From positions 1 to 64,000 of the forward strand of contig CAYRIO010000014.1 of NCBI GenBank assembly GCA_964424355.1: 64,000 bases of DNA, in the 5' to 3' direction. This DNA comes from CAZEHS01 sp964424355 (lineage in GTDB: Bacteria; Bacillota; Clostridia; Peptostreptococcales; Acidaminobacteraceae). The notes beneath the pieces were generated by a model. It was not told the DNA's origin. It saw only the letters and a list, made by a program, of their open reading frames with translations, and ran no database searches. Shown one piece after another: positions 44,923 through 54,898 of the stretch (its first letter is position 1; every line of letters begins with the position of its first letter). The translations under genes were made by a program, and so were the position numbers.

Positions 44923-44966
44923 AAAACAAGGATTGTCACAGTTACAACTGTAACAATCCTTGTTTT
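44923..44966. terminator. Near-perfect long hairpin at the island edge
   Basis: Twenty-one-bp arms with one mismatch and a two-base loop: AAAACAAGGATTGT...ACAATCCTTGTTTT. T-runs on both sides allow termination in either direction, though no gene points directly into it. Confidence 0.65.
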
Positions 44967-45477
44967 AATGATATTTTCAGTGTATATCTTGCAAATTGTC
45001 AGCCCTGTATTGAACTCTACGTCGCTTCATCCAAGGAGCAGAGTCTACAAGAGCAAACACGACCAGGTAGCTTATTTTCATATAAGCATGGTGTAGCTTA
45101 TGTGATTATTCCATCTCAATTCCGAAAAGCGTTGCACTGGTGATTTTATGTGGTTTTACGTTGCTATTGTTGCATATTTTCGTGTTTTTTGCAGGGTGTT
45201 TTTTGAGTGTCGGGAAAAGTGGAGTCAATTTGGAGTCACAACACAGTGCCACCTCGGAACGCTGACTATCATCGCCAAACAAAATGATCAAGGTTATATC
45301 AAAGGGAGAATTGTGCCTAATTGAACAAGTGTGCTATTTATCTTTTTTGTGTTAACCCTTGCATCTTGCTAAATTGATTTACGATACCGCGCTTCCATAT
45401 TTATGGTATATCAAGTTTTTCAAATGCATAATGTGAGTTGGTCGACTCGCGTATCTTCATGAATATTCCTACTTACA
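44967..45477. other. AT-rich gap at the left edge of the mobile/defence island
   Basis: About 510 bp without a convincing gene. A minus-strand frame at 45106-45291 (...DSKLTPLFPTLKKHPAKN...) has the Lys/Thr/Pro-rich look of the tail of a tyrosine integrase and could be a remnant; this is weak. Composition changes visibly here from the GC-richer chromosome on the left to the AT-rich island on the right. Confidence 0.4.
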
Positions 45478-45516
45478 AACACAAAAAAAACGAGATAAAT
45501 CTCACCTTTTCGTGTT
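45478..45516 (-). terminator. Terminator of the TIR/caspase gene cluster
   Basis: Nested stem (outer AACAC/GTGTT, inner GAGAT/ATCTC) with eight T's on the minus strand, 54 bp after the TIR-like stop. It ends the co-directional defence cluster. Confidence 0.75.
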
Positions 45517-45569
45517 GATATTAAGACTGCAATTATCTGTTCCAAGCAAAAAATGGATTTCAACAAGAG

Positions 45570-45956
45570 TTAATCTATTGCATTTTCGATACTATCTTTA
45601 CGACATGCTACAACTGATATCCCTTTCTCTTTCCAGTATGTAGCGACGGCATTGGTAGCGCACGTATCCACCGCAATAATTGTCTTTCCTTTCCCAATTG
45701 CATAGTCTATTTCTTTACGCCCCATGCTCCCTACCATTACAGCCGCAGGACGTGCAGGTGCAAGAACCACACTCGCGCTGTCAATCTTACCTTTAATAGC
45801 AGTAGTCACTTCTCTAACGGTCCCAACCAATGGATTTGAACTCTCAACCGACCTATCAGATACATCATATTTTGTCCGATCAATTGCCGCACTGATTTTA
45901 TCAAAATCGTCTTTATAATCCCAACGGTGACTTATGAACACATTTTTCTTTGCCAT
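45570..45956 (-). CDS. Small TIR-like protein (MTH538/ThsB-like)
   Basis: 128 residues, nearly all one domain. It opens KNVFISHRWDYKDDFDKISA and contains YDVSDRSVESSNPL, SASVVLAPA and GSMGRKEIDYAIGKGKTIIAV, the pattern of the MTH538 TIR-like family that includes the Thoeris protein ThsB. Glu82 (RKEIDYA) sits where the NADase glutamate of TIR enzymes lies. ThsB-type proteins make cyclic ADP-ribose signals on phage infection. The gene is third in line after the TIR/SEFIR and caspase-like genes, with its own GGAGGG site. Confidence 0.8.
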   Translation of the reverse strand: MAKKNVFISHRWDYKDDFDKISAAIDRTKYDVSDRSVESSNPLVGTVREVTTAIKGKIDSASVVLAPARPAAVMVGSMGRKEIDYAIGKGKTIIAVDTCATNAVATYWKEKGISVVACRKDSIENAID

Positions 45957-46079
45957 TATTCAACCCTCCATTTTTATTTCCATAGGTGCAATGTAAGTTT
46001 TGTGTACAATAAACAACCAGCAATCCATCGTCAGTAGCTAAACAGAGATGCCACATTATTAAAAGTTATCGACATGATT

Positions 46080-47048
46080 CTATATCGTATTCTTTTTTGC
46101 AAGTTGCCAATAGTGTTGCCCTTGTACGGTTAATTTACAAAATTTGCGATTGATCGCTGCATAATACATGTGTTCGGCACCTACAGGTACCACTAAGTTG
46201 AGTTTAACATATTTTTGCAAAATGGCAAATATTGCTTCATGAGCTTTGTCCACTTCTTTCGTGTCTGCTTCATGCTTATCTGGCTCATATGTTGGATCTA
46301 AAGCAAATTCATCATATGGCGTACTGAAAAACTCTGTAATTCTACGCAATTCGGCTATTTCAATCGGTGGTGAATTCTTTCTTAGAGATACAAAGCCGCT
46401 AATATTTGCTTTAAAAATCGGTCGTTGCTCCCACCATCCAAGAGAACGATCGATATACGAATAAATGCTGCCAGGAGAAACTTCCCCAAGTAGATTCATA
46501 GCACCGCCATATAATGCTTCAATCAGCAAAGTTGTAAATACTCCATGTCCATTTTCCTCAGATGAATATTGCTTTTCATCGCATGCAGCTAGTATAGTAG
46601 TTCCCTTATGTAATACTGAATAATGTTGCATTTGATTGGAGCTAGCTACAAGCCCACTATGGCAGCTATCAAGTATCACAACTTTGTTACTCGCTTTTGA
46701 TTGAGCTACAATACCCATTAGATCATTCAAGGATAAACCCTCGTCTACACGGCCCACTTCACTTGTACATAGATATCCACCAAGAGCATCATATGAGCCA
46801 TGTCCAGCATAATATAACACAGCTATCTCCGATTGACCTTCAAAAAGCTCCTGAATCGCATCTTTTAGAATCCCTCTTGTAATGTATGATGCATCACTAG
46901 TCGCACACAACAACTTGGTTTGAAAGTTCAATGTGCCATCTCCATTACGTTCCAACACAGCATTTACTCCATTTGCATCATTGACGCACCCGTGTAAAGC
47001 TTTAATTTTTTCATAACTGTCAATTCCAACACATAATGCTTTTCTCAT
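46080..47048 (-). CDS. Caspase-like (peptidase C14) protease
   Basis: 322 residues. The p20-like core starts RKALCVGIDSYEKIKALHGC and has the catalytic dyad His83 (YYAGHGSYD) and Cys129 (ILDSCHSGLV), in the order of metacaspases and bacterial caspase homologues. Residues about 235-322 form a separate helical C-terminal part that may sense a signal or bind a partner. AAGGAGG precedes the ATG. It sits between two TIR-family genes. A TIR-made NAD-derived signal activating a caspase-like protease has been reported as type IV Thoeris, and a similar role is inferred here. Confidence 0.85.
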   Translation of the reverse strand: MRKALCVGIDSYEKIKALHGCVNDANGVNAVLERNGDGTLNFQTKLLCATSDASYITRGILKDAIQELFEGQSEIAVLYYAGHGSYDALGGYLCTSEVGRVDEGLSLNDLMGIVAQSKASNKVVILDSCHSGLVASSNQMQHYSVLHKGTTILAACDEKQYSSEENGHGVFTTLLIEALYGGAMNLLGEVSPGSIYSYIDRSLGWWEQRPIFKANISGFVSLRKNSPPIEIAELRRITEFFSTPYDEFALDPTYEPDKHEADTKEVDKAHEAIFAILQKYVKLNLVVPVGAEHMYYAAINRKFCKLTVQGQHYWQLAKKNTI

Positions 47049-47176
47049 TATATTTGCCTCCTTAATTCCTTTACAATAGTTATACTCCGACCGAATTTAT
47101 CCAACACTTTATGCATGAAAACGAAAAGTGCTTGCACGCATCCATCATACCTAGTCATTATCGCAAAACTGTAAAA

Positions 47177-48844
47177 TCATATGTCCCTATACTTTAACAA
47201 CAGCTCATATTCATTCATTCTATCAATCAAGTGATTGTTAAGCTGCTCAGCTCTTTTAAAACCATTGATCCCAAGTATTGATCTATACGGTGAATCAGTA
47301 AACACTTTTATACACCTTAGAATATCATCAGCCAAAGAGCTGTTCGCTCCGTTTTCGTCAACATTATTCTTAAAATCCATGCTATTTAAAAAATCAACTA
47401 TTTCTTGAGATGCTTGCTGAGGATCATAGTTTCTGTTCCCTGTCTCTATACCCAGCTTTGAGCGAATGTAGCCAAGATCATTTTGGGCAAACACCTTACT
47501 GAGGAATATTATCAAAGTTTCTTTTAGCATTTCAATGTCTCTATTGTTGACAATAACGCGAGTACTCATATAAAAGTACTGCAATCTTGAAAAAGTCTCT
47601 TCAAACGTATCTTTACAGAAACGTTCTACATCACTTTGTTTTATTTTAGTTCGCGCAAAGGGTAAGAACTTTTTTTCGAACCACTCCGCAGCTGTTCGTA
47701 TTCCCCATCTGTCTTTGCCATTGATATAAGATATCGATTTGTGGTTCAAATCAACGAAGTCACTTATGTCAACATAAACAGTAACGTAGTCATGTTGAAT
47801 GCTGTCATCTTTCACCGCTCTATATATCACATGTTCACCCGCGTTTAGATTCCGATTGTATGAAATAACCGGACTATACACATGAATATAGTTATAGTTG
47901 CGTTGAAAAATATGCCACTCGCTTTTTCCATTGTCCCAATCATAATTATTCGCAAAATCAATTAGTTCGAGCCAGAGACTTCGATCAATACTTGCGATTT
48001 TATATGCGCACACACCGTCCAACATTTTATAATTTTCCACTTCATAACCAACTTCATACTTTCTCAAGTTCATAATATAATTTTCTTTATTATCATGTAT
48101 ACATTTGAGAAATTGATCAACACTGTTCTCTTTTATTGGCATAAAAAAAGCATCTGATGCAAATTGCTTAATATGTCCATTCGCCCACTCCCAATCACGA
48201 TATTCCCGGAGAAACAAGTCTGTTGTTTGTTTGTGACTCAATAAGATCACAGTATCTTTGTATAATATTCTTGTTGATAATCTAGGCGGTGTACCATCAC
48301 ACATTATTTCAATATTTACTTCATCTTCATCAATTTTTTCTATTAGTGAAATCGGAACATTATCCCAATCGCATTCTTTTTGGGAGTTATCCCTGCTCGT
48401 ATCAAGACTATGTCTCAGGCGATTCAAAGATCTCTCGTAATGTGCATCTGATGACATATCATGATAGTCCATCGTATCTAATTTTCTTGGCAAAAATTCA
48501 CTTTCCTTTTCCTGTTTTGCCAATACAAACAGCAACGATTCTTTTTTCCGTTGACTTCGCTTGATTATATTATCCATTTCAATTTCAACATGCGAGCGCA
48601 TTTTATCCGAATATGGTTTGTTAGCTTTCTTAACGTATGAAGGTGTCACAATAATCAATATGTAATCGGCTTCATCCATTTCATCAGCTATAAAGCGTGA
48701 AATATCGCGACCCCCAACTTGGCCTTCATCTTGGTCGTAAACAATCGAATATTTTTCACTATTTAGGTCCGTAATCAGCTTTTTAATTAAACGAGTATCT
48801 GTATCGTCTCTGCTATAACTAATATAAATTTTTGCTTTTTCCAT
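47177..48844 (-). CDS. Large protein with N-terminal TIR/SEFIR domain
   Basis: 555 residues from the ATG at 48844 (AAGGAGGT site). The TIR/SEFIR domain (1-about 125) has KIYISYSRDD, YSIVYDQDEGQVGGRDISRF, DYILIIVTPSYVKKA and RSHVEIEMDNII, in which Glu87 or Glu89 could be the NADase residue. About 430 further residues (WNNVPISLIEK-like beta region, YNYIHVYSPVISYNRNL, then helices) match no family I know; they may detect infection or act as effector. It starts 38 bp after hsdS and is followed by the caspase-like gene, so it is probably part of one defence transcript. Confidence 0.8.
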   Translation of the reverse strand: MEKAKIYISYSRDDTDTRLIKKLITDLNSEKYSIVYDQDEGQVGGRDISRFIADEMDEADYILIIVTPSYVKKANKPYSDKMRSHVEIEMDNIIKRSQRKKESLLFVLAKQEKESEFLPRKLDTMDYHDMSSDAHYERSLNRLRHSLDTSRDNSQKECDWDNVPISLIEKIDEDEVNIEIMCDGTPPRLSTRILYKDTVILLSHKQTTDLFLREYRDWEWANGHIKQFASDAFFMPIKENSVDQFLKCIHDNKENYIMNLRKYEVGYEVENYKMLDGVCAYKIASIDRSLWLELIDFANNYDWDNGKSEWHIFQRNYNYIHVYSPVISYNRNLNAGEHVIYRAVKDDSIQHDYVTVYVDISDFVDLNHKSISYINGKDRWGIRTAAEWFEKKFLPFARTKIKQSDVERFCKDTFEETFSRLQYFYMSTRVIVNNRDIEMLKETLIIFLSKVFAQNDLGYIRSKLGIETGNRNYDPQQASQEIVDFLNSMDFKNNVDENGANSSLADDILRCIKVFTDSPYRSILGINGFKRAEQLNNHLIDRMNEYELLLKYRDI

Positions 48845-48882
48845 AAAACACCTCCTTGTATGGAGCATCCGAATTACCGGAT

Positions 48883-50226
48883 TTAGAAATAATGGCTCAC
48901 CAGCATATCTCCCAACAATTTCAACGCGCTTTCCTCTTCGGGATCGTTCGTTCCTAGTTCTCCACGAAAGGCACGAGCAAGGATGGATTTTTTCATGGAA
49001 TTAATCAAATCCAAAGTGTCACAAAGTTCCTCTGCCTTTTGCTCTTTTGCAACAATGTCATCAAGAATGATTGATATTTTTTCTTGCTCAATATAAGTAA
49101 AATTTGGTACAGGTATTTGACCTACTATACCTTCGTTAAGGTTTTTCATCGTGATACCTTTTGCATTTACTTCTAGATATTCTACCGTTGCCTGGCTAGA
49201 CAAAATCCGCGAATACAACAATCCGCTATACGCTTCTGGCATGCGGATTCTGACACTACCAGTTCCACACAACCATCCATTTTCATTGCTTGAAACGTAC
49301 GCCGTACGCCCCATTTCACCTCTTCTGGCCATGATTATGTCATTTTCTTTCAGCTTATATTTCGATAATTCCTCTGCCTTTTCTTTAGATATTGTGACAC
49401 TATCTTGTGGAAATATCTTTTGATTAACTATGTGCTTCGGATTTATAACAGGAATACCGCCTTCAATGTAATCTTTAGCATGAAGCATTGTTCCAAATGG
49501 TCCAATTTTGATTTCCTGAGCAATTGTCTTCAACTCAACAATCGAGGGAATAGCACCAATCAATTCCCCACTAAAAGCCTTATGAAGAATGGCCGCCTTC
49601 CGATTTTCAAAGGAATCCAGCGCATCCTGAATAAGCCCTTTTGCCTGATCCAGCTTTTCAAAAAGGCTTTCAATGCTGTCGACGATGCGTTGTTGCTCGG
49701 GGAGGGGAGGGAGAGGAAATGGGAGAGTGGACATTTTCCCTTTATTTACAATAGATATCGTTGTCGCTGAAGCAAGGTTTCGGAGCTCATTAACGAAAGA
49801 CTCTGAATTGCAGTAGTAGTATGTAAACAATTTGTTGAATTTAGGTATCAGTGTATTTATTTGCTGGTTCGTAGTTGATTCCATCTCAATATATCCGCAC
49901 TTACCAATGGTTCCGATACAACATACACTTGTAGAACCTGATGGGATGATTCTTGACACACTTCTCCCCTTATCAGTTAAATACTCTGATGCAAAGTTCA
50001 CATGCCTTCCTTGATCAAGATCCGCAGGCTTAACAAACGGAAAACTACCTCCATAGAACTCATTATTGTTCTTGCTTGGAGTCCCGCCAGTTACAATATC
50101 GGATACTTCGTTAAGCCTCACCCAAACCCAATTTTCCAGCACCTGATATGGCTGCTCACCCTCTGGCACCAATGCCTGTTCCAACAGTTCCTTCGGCGTT
50201 AAATCCTTCGCATTAACCTTCGCCAT
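48883..50226 (-). CDS. hsdS: Type I restriction-modification specificity subunit
   Basis: 447 residues. Two target-recognition domains (about 28-190 and 228-390) are separated by the conserved helical spacer containing LPPLPEQQRIVDSIESLFEKL and ENRKAAILHKAFSGEL. The second half ends with the matching ILDDIVAKEQKAEELCDTLD and ILARAFRGELGTN. It sets the DNA sequence recognised by the HsdM/HsdR complex. It starts two bases after the hsdM stop. Confidence 0.9.
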   Translation of the reverse strand: MAKVNAKDLTPKELLEQALVPEGEQPYQVLENWVWVRLNEVSDIVTGGTPSKNNNEFYGGSFPFVKPADLDQGRHVNFASEYLTDKGRSVSRIIPSGSTSVCCIGTIGKCGYIEMESTTNQQINTLIPKFNKLFTYYYCNSESFVNELRNLASATTISIVNKGKMSTLPFPLPPLPEQQRIVDSIESLFEKLDQAKGLIQDALDSFENRKAAILHKAFSGELIGAIPSIVELKTIAQEIKIGPFGTMLHAKDYIEGGIPVINPKHIVNQKIFPQDSVTISKEKAEELSKYKLKENDIIMARRGEMGRTAYVSSNENGWLCGTGSVRIRMPEAYSGLLYSRILSSQATVEYLEVNAKGITMKNLNEGIVGQIPVPNFTYIEQEKISIILDDIVAKEQKAEELCDTLDLINSMKKSILARAFRGELGTNDPEEESALKLLGDMLVSHYF

Positions 50227-50228
50227 GA

Positions 50229-51638
50229 TTACTTTCCCTCCAACGAACGGAGTTCCTTCACCACGCTCTGAATCAAGTCTACAGCCTCTTCCAGCTTGGC
50301 AATGATTTCTTCGCCGCTTTCGATGGGGTCCTGCAGGTCTTCATAATCCAGAATGCTATCATCCCGAATAAGCCCCAGGTCTAGGCTGTTGTTCTTGGCC
50401 GCTATCTGCTCACGGGTATAGCAATTAAACCGCTCATCCTTCACTTGGGTCCGGTCTTCAGCAGTATAGGCTTTGATAAAGTCTTCAAAATGCTCTTCCT
50501 TCAAGGTGTTGGTCTTGCCAAAGTTCTGCATATTGGTGCGAAGATCGAAGAACCATACATCCTTGGTATTGCCCTTTTCTGCCTTGCCACGGGTAAAGAA
50601 AAGCACATTGGTCTTAACCCCTTGAGCATAGAAAATACCAGTGGGCAGACGCAGGATGGTGTGTAGATTGCATTTATCCATCAAGTCAGCTCGAATAGAC
50701 GCGCCATCCCCATCGGCAAACAGCACATTGTCCGGTAAAATCACTGCCGCTCTGCCGTTAGTGTCTAGGCTTCGGTAGATGTGCTGTAGAAAATTCAGCT
50801 GTTTGTTTGAGGATGGATAGACCAAGTCTTTTCGTGTAGCACGCTCTCCACCTTTCTTGGTTCCAAAAGGCGGATTAGTAAGCACCACATCAAAGTACTT
50901 CATCGTCTCACCCTGACTAGACAGGGTATCGGCCAGCAGGATCTTTCCGTCAATATCATGAAGCATAGCATTCATCAAAGCCAAACGGTGGGTTTCGTGA
51001 ACCAGCTCACAGCCGGTGAAAGCCTTGTTAATTTGGAAGTTTTGCTGATCCACTGATAGCACTTCCAAGTTACTCGTTTGGTCTTTAATATGTCGGTCTG
51101 CCGCTATCATAAAACCAAATGTGCCACAGGCTGGATCGTTGCACCGCTCACCGGGTTTGGGATCAATCAGCTTTGTCATAATATTGATCAGCACACGGGG
51201 CGTAAAATACTGCCCCGCACCGGATTTCTTCTCATTAGCATTTTTCTCAAGCAAGCCTTCGTACAGGTTGCCAAGCCCTTCTTCCCGTGCAGAATACCAG
51301 TCCAAGGCATCAATAGAGGTAATGATTTTTTCTAAGTTCTTAGGCTCTTCAATATTGGAACGGGAGCCTGCATAGATTTCACGAATGCGGCCCGTACATT
51401 CTTCACCTAGGTGGGTAAGGAGTTTAAGATAGTACTTTTTCAGTTCAATACCGGATTTGCCCACCAGCTCATCCCATCGGTAGGCTTCAGGAATGGCGCT
51501 TTCCGTAGCGGTTTCTTTAGCCATTTTCAAAAATAGAATATATGTTAGCTCGGTAACATACTGATGATAGGTAATGCCATCATCACGAAGCACATTACAC
51601 AGGTTCCAAAGCTTTGCTACGATCTCTTGATTATTCAT
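50229..51638 (-). CDS. hsdM: Type I restriction-modification methyltransferase subunit
   Basis: 469 residues, N6-adenine methylase. SAM-binding motif I is NDPACGTFGFM and catalytic motif IV is LTNPPFGTKKGG; the N-terminal HsdM helical domain precedes them (MNNQEIVAKLWNLCNVLRDDGITYHQYVTEL). The start overlaps the hsdR stop (ATGA). Confidence 0.93.
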   Translation of the reverse strand: MNNQEIVAKLWNLCNVLRDDGITYHQYVTELTYILFLKMAKETATESAIPEAYRWDELVGKSGIELKKYYLKLLTHLGEECTGRIREIYAGSRSNIEEPKNLEKIITSIDALDWYSAREEGLGNLYEGLLEKNANEKKSGAGQYFTPRVLINIMTKLIDPKPGERCNDPACGTFGFMIAADRHIKDQTSNLEVLSVDQQNFQINKAFTGCELVHETHRLALMNAMLHDIDGKILLADTLSSQGETMKYFDVVLTNPPFGTKKGGERATRKDLVYPSSNKQLNFLQHIYRSLDTNGRAAVILPDNVLFADGDGASIRADLMDKCNLHTILRLPTGIFYAQGVKTNVLFFTRGKAEKGNTKDVWFFDLRTNMQNFGKTNTLKEEHFEDFIKAYTAEDRTQVKDERFNCYTREQIAAKNNSLDLGLIRDDSILDYEDLQDPIESGEEIIAKLEEAVDLIQSVVKELRSLEGK

Positions 51639-54600
51639 GATGCCACATTGCCTCCGTCGTCATATAGATAGTCGTTCAGCTCGTCCAATACTTCATCCAG
51701 TTTTTCATCAAAGATTTTGTTCACGCGACCAAAGCCACCCTGCTTTTTGAAAGCTCCTGTATCGAAAGATTCCTTAGTGATGACCGATTCGTTCATCAGG
51801 TATTTTTCCATGCGCTCAATCCAGCCCATTTCCATCCTGCTGAATTTGTGATTCTTTTTCAGCCGTTCAACTGCCCGTTTGATTCGCTCTTCATGGTTAA
51901 GAAGCGCCGAACCTAGGGCTTGCTGGCGAATGAGGCTGATGATATCTGCTGCAATATCCTCATTCTTGAGTTCTTTAAGAGCAGTATTGAGCTGCTGTTC
52001 TGTAAATTGGTGTCGGTCTAATTCAAGCTTCAAGCTTTTAAGACTCTCACGGGTCAGCTCTTTCGGTCGTGTACACACCACATTCAGGGCAGCAATTTGG
52101 TTCATGTTTTCTGTAATAAATACTCTGAATTCCTCCAGATAGTCTCCTGGCTTTTTCCCATTATAGTCTCGCGTATGACTACGAAGCTCATCCTGTTTTT
52201 GTGAAATGACAACGGGTTTCCGGAAACCTGTACCCCCTTCATTCAACAGTTCGAACAGTTTCTTGTGTTTCAGAATATGGGCTTTGGCCAGTTCTGCAGG
52301 CATGGATTTAATCAGTTCAATAAATCCTGTGGGGCTTAATCCACCGGAAAGATCCACAAAATGCTCCATGGTTTTTTCTGAAATGTCTCTTTTTTTCCGT
52401 TGTAGTTTAGCTAAGATCATATCGATCTGGCTTTCTACCTGACGCTCTGTATGTAATACCTCCAAGCCGCCTAGCAAATCATCAAACGTTGTTGTTGCAT
52501 TGGCTACAACCGGTTTCATGGTGCTCACCGGCTGCAGAGATTCGTAGACCCCTACAGGATCATAGATTTCGAAATGGGTTTTTCGGATGGCAGGGCAAAG
52601 CCTTGTGGCGCGACCGACCATCTGTTCAAACAAAATCCGTGATTTAACCCGCCGCATAAACACAAGGGTGCTAATTTCAGGCACATCAATTCCCGTTGTC
52701 AGCAAATCCACCGTAACCACAACGTTGGGGTATTTTTCATTCTTAAATTTTTTAATGGCTTCCATGATCTTCTTCTTATTTCCACCCGCCACACTGCCGG
52801 TAATTTTCATAATGGCTTCGTGATCTACACCCCGGGGCTCATAAATCTCTTTTAGAATTTTAACAATCATATCTGCATGAGCATCATCCACGGCAAAGAT
52901 TAAGGTTTTCCCTTCTCCATCCGGATCTAACTCAATTGCGATTTCTTCCAAATTCACACGGTTAAAAGACTCCGTTATCACCCTACGATTAAACGTGTCC
53001 ACATCAAAACGAATCTCATCTTCAATTTCATCACTATTAGTTATTTCTCCAGTGACCGGATCATAAATTACAACGGTTTCACCTTTTTGAAACACAATAC
53101 CATCTTCACTCAACTTGGTTGTAAGGGTGTGAGGCGCATCGTGGTCCACTAAGTAGCCTTCTATAACCGCTTCACGATAGGTGTAGTTGAAGACGGGTTT
53201 TCCGAAAATTTCAGTCGTATGTAAAGCAGGGGTTGCAGTTAAGGCGACTTTTACAGCATCAAAGTAATCCATTACCGAACGGTACTTGCTAACGTAGTCA
53301 TCCTGATTCCGGTACAGAATTTCATCCTCATCCATTTCTTTATCCAGAATATAGCCTCGGTGAGCTTCATCCACCACAATCAGGTCATAATCGGATATGG
53401 CTGGAATTATATTCCCTTCATTGAACATAATCCGCTTCACCATACTCTGGACTGTGGCGATCTGGATCTTAGTTTCTTTCTCAGGTATGCTCTCCCCAAG
53501 GTTTTTAATATCGTAGATCTCATCCAAGGTCATAAGTTCTTCGATTTTCACCTCTTTAAACACGTCTTGAGCCTGTTCACCAAGGGCAGAACGATCTACC
53601 ATGAACAAGATTCGTCTAAACCGATCGGTTTTCAGGAAGCGATAGATCATCCCCAACACCGTACGCGTTTTTCCGGTTCCGGTAGCCATAGACAGAAGAA
53701 CAGTATCCCTGCCGTTAATAACGGCATTTTCAGCGGCTTTAATAGCTTGTACCTGATAATCCCGCAGGTTAAGACCGTCTGGATCAGTTAAAAGGTCGTA
53801 TTCATAGTTCTGAAGCTTGTGGTTGGCTGCTTCGATATCCTTTTCCAGCAATTCGCTGATTCCAGAAGGGCTCATCCACCCCTGCTGAACCTTTGGAATG
53901 TTATAAGGCTTACGAACATCCAAACACCAGATGCCGGACTTGGTTTCTAGCTGTTTCAGATACTTTCGCCCGTTAGTTGCAAAGAGCAAAGGTACTTTAT
54001 AACCGTCCCACTGGCCGACCATATACTCCTCATCTTCGTCTTTTATTCCTTTTGCATAATCTTTGCACTGGTAATCAATCACAGAGGGAATATCAGCAGC
54101 CATTCGTTTGGCTTCGATGATGCCCACCAGTTTCAAGTCTACGAAAAGAGCATAATCTGCATATCCGTGGTCCCCAACGGTGGAATTGGTGGGCCATTCT
54201 GCAATAGCCAAGTTCCTGCCTTTCTCCGGCCGGGTTCCTTTAGAGTAGCGAAAATTCACCGTATCGACTTCCCAGCCCACAAGTCGTAACTGTGCATCAA
54301 TCAGATAGCGGGTTTCCTGTTCCGACAGTTCCATCATCTTGAGGGCAGATGAAGCCCGTTCAACGCGCTCAGATTTTGACACAACTTTTAAAGGCTTTTG
54401 GTTCTTTAGCTGCTCATTCAGTTGCTCAATAAGAGCTTCTTTATCTTTAAGGAGTGATTCATAGTCCACATCATTCCGCTGATCTTGAGGACTCACGAAA
54501 GTTTCCGCTTGGTACTGCCAATCTCCATAGGTCTGCATAAACCAAATAGCCAAGGTGTGTGCCATTTCGAGACGGATTTTACACTCTTCAAAATCATCAT

Positions 54601-54898
54601 AATTGTCGTGTACGGCTTTATTTCGGGTCATACGGAGGGCATATAGGATATCGTCAATGCTCTTTGAAAGCAGGCCTTCTTTTTTCAGGATCTTAATCCG
54701 GCTGGCGTGGGTGTCGTTAGAGTCCGGCCGTGGAATGTCATCCAGTTGAAGCATCAAATTAACAATGGTCTCACCGAATAGTCCCAACTTGATCAGGCAG
54801 GAGTTGGTGTCTGAATATAGATATTTTTCCGCAGTACTCCCAAGATTCATCAGTACAGGAAAAGTGGCATCTAAGAAACTGAAATTCGATCCCATCAT
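51635..54898 (-). CDS. hsdR: Type I restriction endonuclease/translocase subunit
   Basis: 1087 residues. An N-terminal DUF4145-like helical region (1-120) is followed by a PD-(D/E)XK nuclease (YADYALFVDLKLVGIIEAKR, about 235-255). An SF2 motor carries Walker A MATGTGKTRTVLGM, VVDEAHRGY and QMVGRATRLCP, and an EcoEI-type C-terminal domain binds the complex. It cleaves unmodified DNA after ATP-driven translocation. It is coupled to the upstream XRE gene by a four-base overlap. Confidence 0.93.
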   Translation of the reverse strand: MMGSNFSFLDATFPVLMNLGSTAEKYLYSDTNSCLIKLGLFGETIVNLMLQLDDIPRPDSNDTHASRIKILKKEGLLSKSIDDILYALRMTRNKAVHDNYDDFEECKIRLEMAHTLAIWFMQTYGDWQYQAETFVSPQDQRNDVDYESLLKDKEALIEQLNEQLKNQKPLKVVSKSERVERASSALKMMELSEQETRYLIDAQLRLVGWEVDTVNFRYSKGTRPEKGRNLAIAEWPTNSTVGDHGYADYALFVDLKLVGIIEAKRMAADIPSVIDYQCKDYAKGIKDEDEEYMVGQWDGYKVPLLFATNGRKYLKQLETKSGIWCLDVRKPYNIPKVQQGWMSPSGISELLEKDIEAANHKLQNYEYDLLTDPDGLNLRDYQVQAIKAAENAVINGRDTVLLSMATGTGKTRTVLGMIYRFLKTDRFRRILFMVDRSALGEQAQDVFKEVKIEELMTLDEIYDIKNLGESIPEKETKIQIATVQSMVKRIMFNEGNIIPAISDYDLIVVDEAHRGYILDKEMDEDEILYRNQDDYVSKYRSVMDYFDAVKVALTATPALHTTEIFGKPVFNYTYREAVIEGYLVDHDAPHTLTTKLSEDGIVFQKGETVVIYDPVTGEITNSDEIEDEIRFDVDTFNRRVITESFNRVNLEEIAIELDPDGEGKTLIFAVDDAHADMIVKILKEIYEPRGVDHEAIMKITGSVAGGNKKKIMEAIKKFKNEKYPNVVVTVDLLTTGIDVPEISTLVFMRRVKSRILFEQMVGRATRLCPAIRKTHFEIYDPVGVYESLQPVSTMKPVVANATTTFDDLLGGLEVLHTERQVESQIDMILAKLQRKKRDISEKTMEHFVDLSGGLSPTGFIELIKSMPAELAKAHILKHKKLFELLNEGGTGFRKPVVISQKQDELRSHTRDYNGKKPGDYLEEFRVFITENMNQIAALNVVCTRPKELTRESLKSLKLELDRHQFTEQQLNTALKELKNEDIAADIISLIRQQALGSALLNHEERIKRAVERLKKNHKFSRMEMGWIERMEKYLMNESVITKESFDTGAFKKQGGFGRVNKIFDEKLDEVLDELNDYLYDDGGNVAS

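Noticed and set aside
44923..44966. CRISPR repeat or transposon end
   Set aside because: A single hairpin with T-runs; no second copy or spacer pattern is seen.
45106..45291. Short minus-strand frame as a real gene
   Set aside because: TTG start, no ribosome site, only a vague resemblance to an integrase tail; kept only as a possible remnant.
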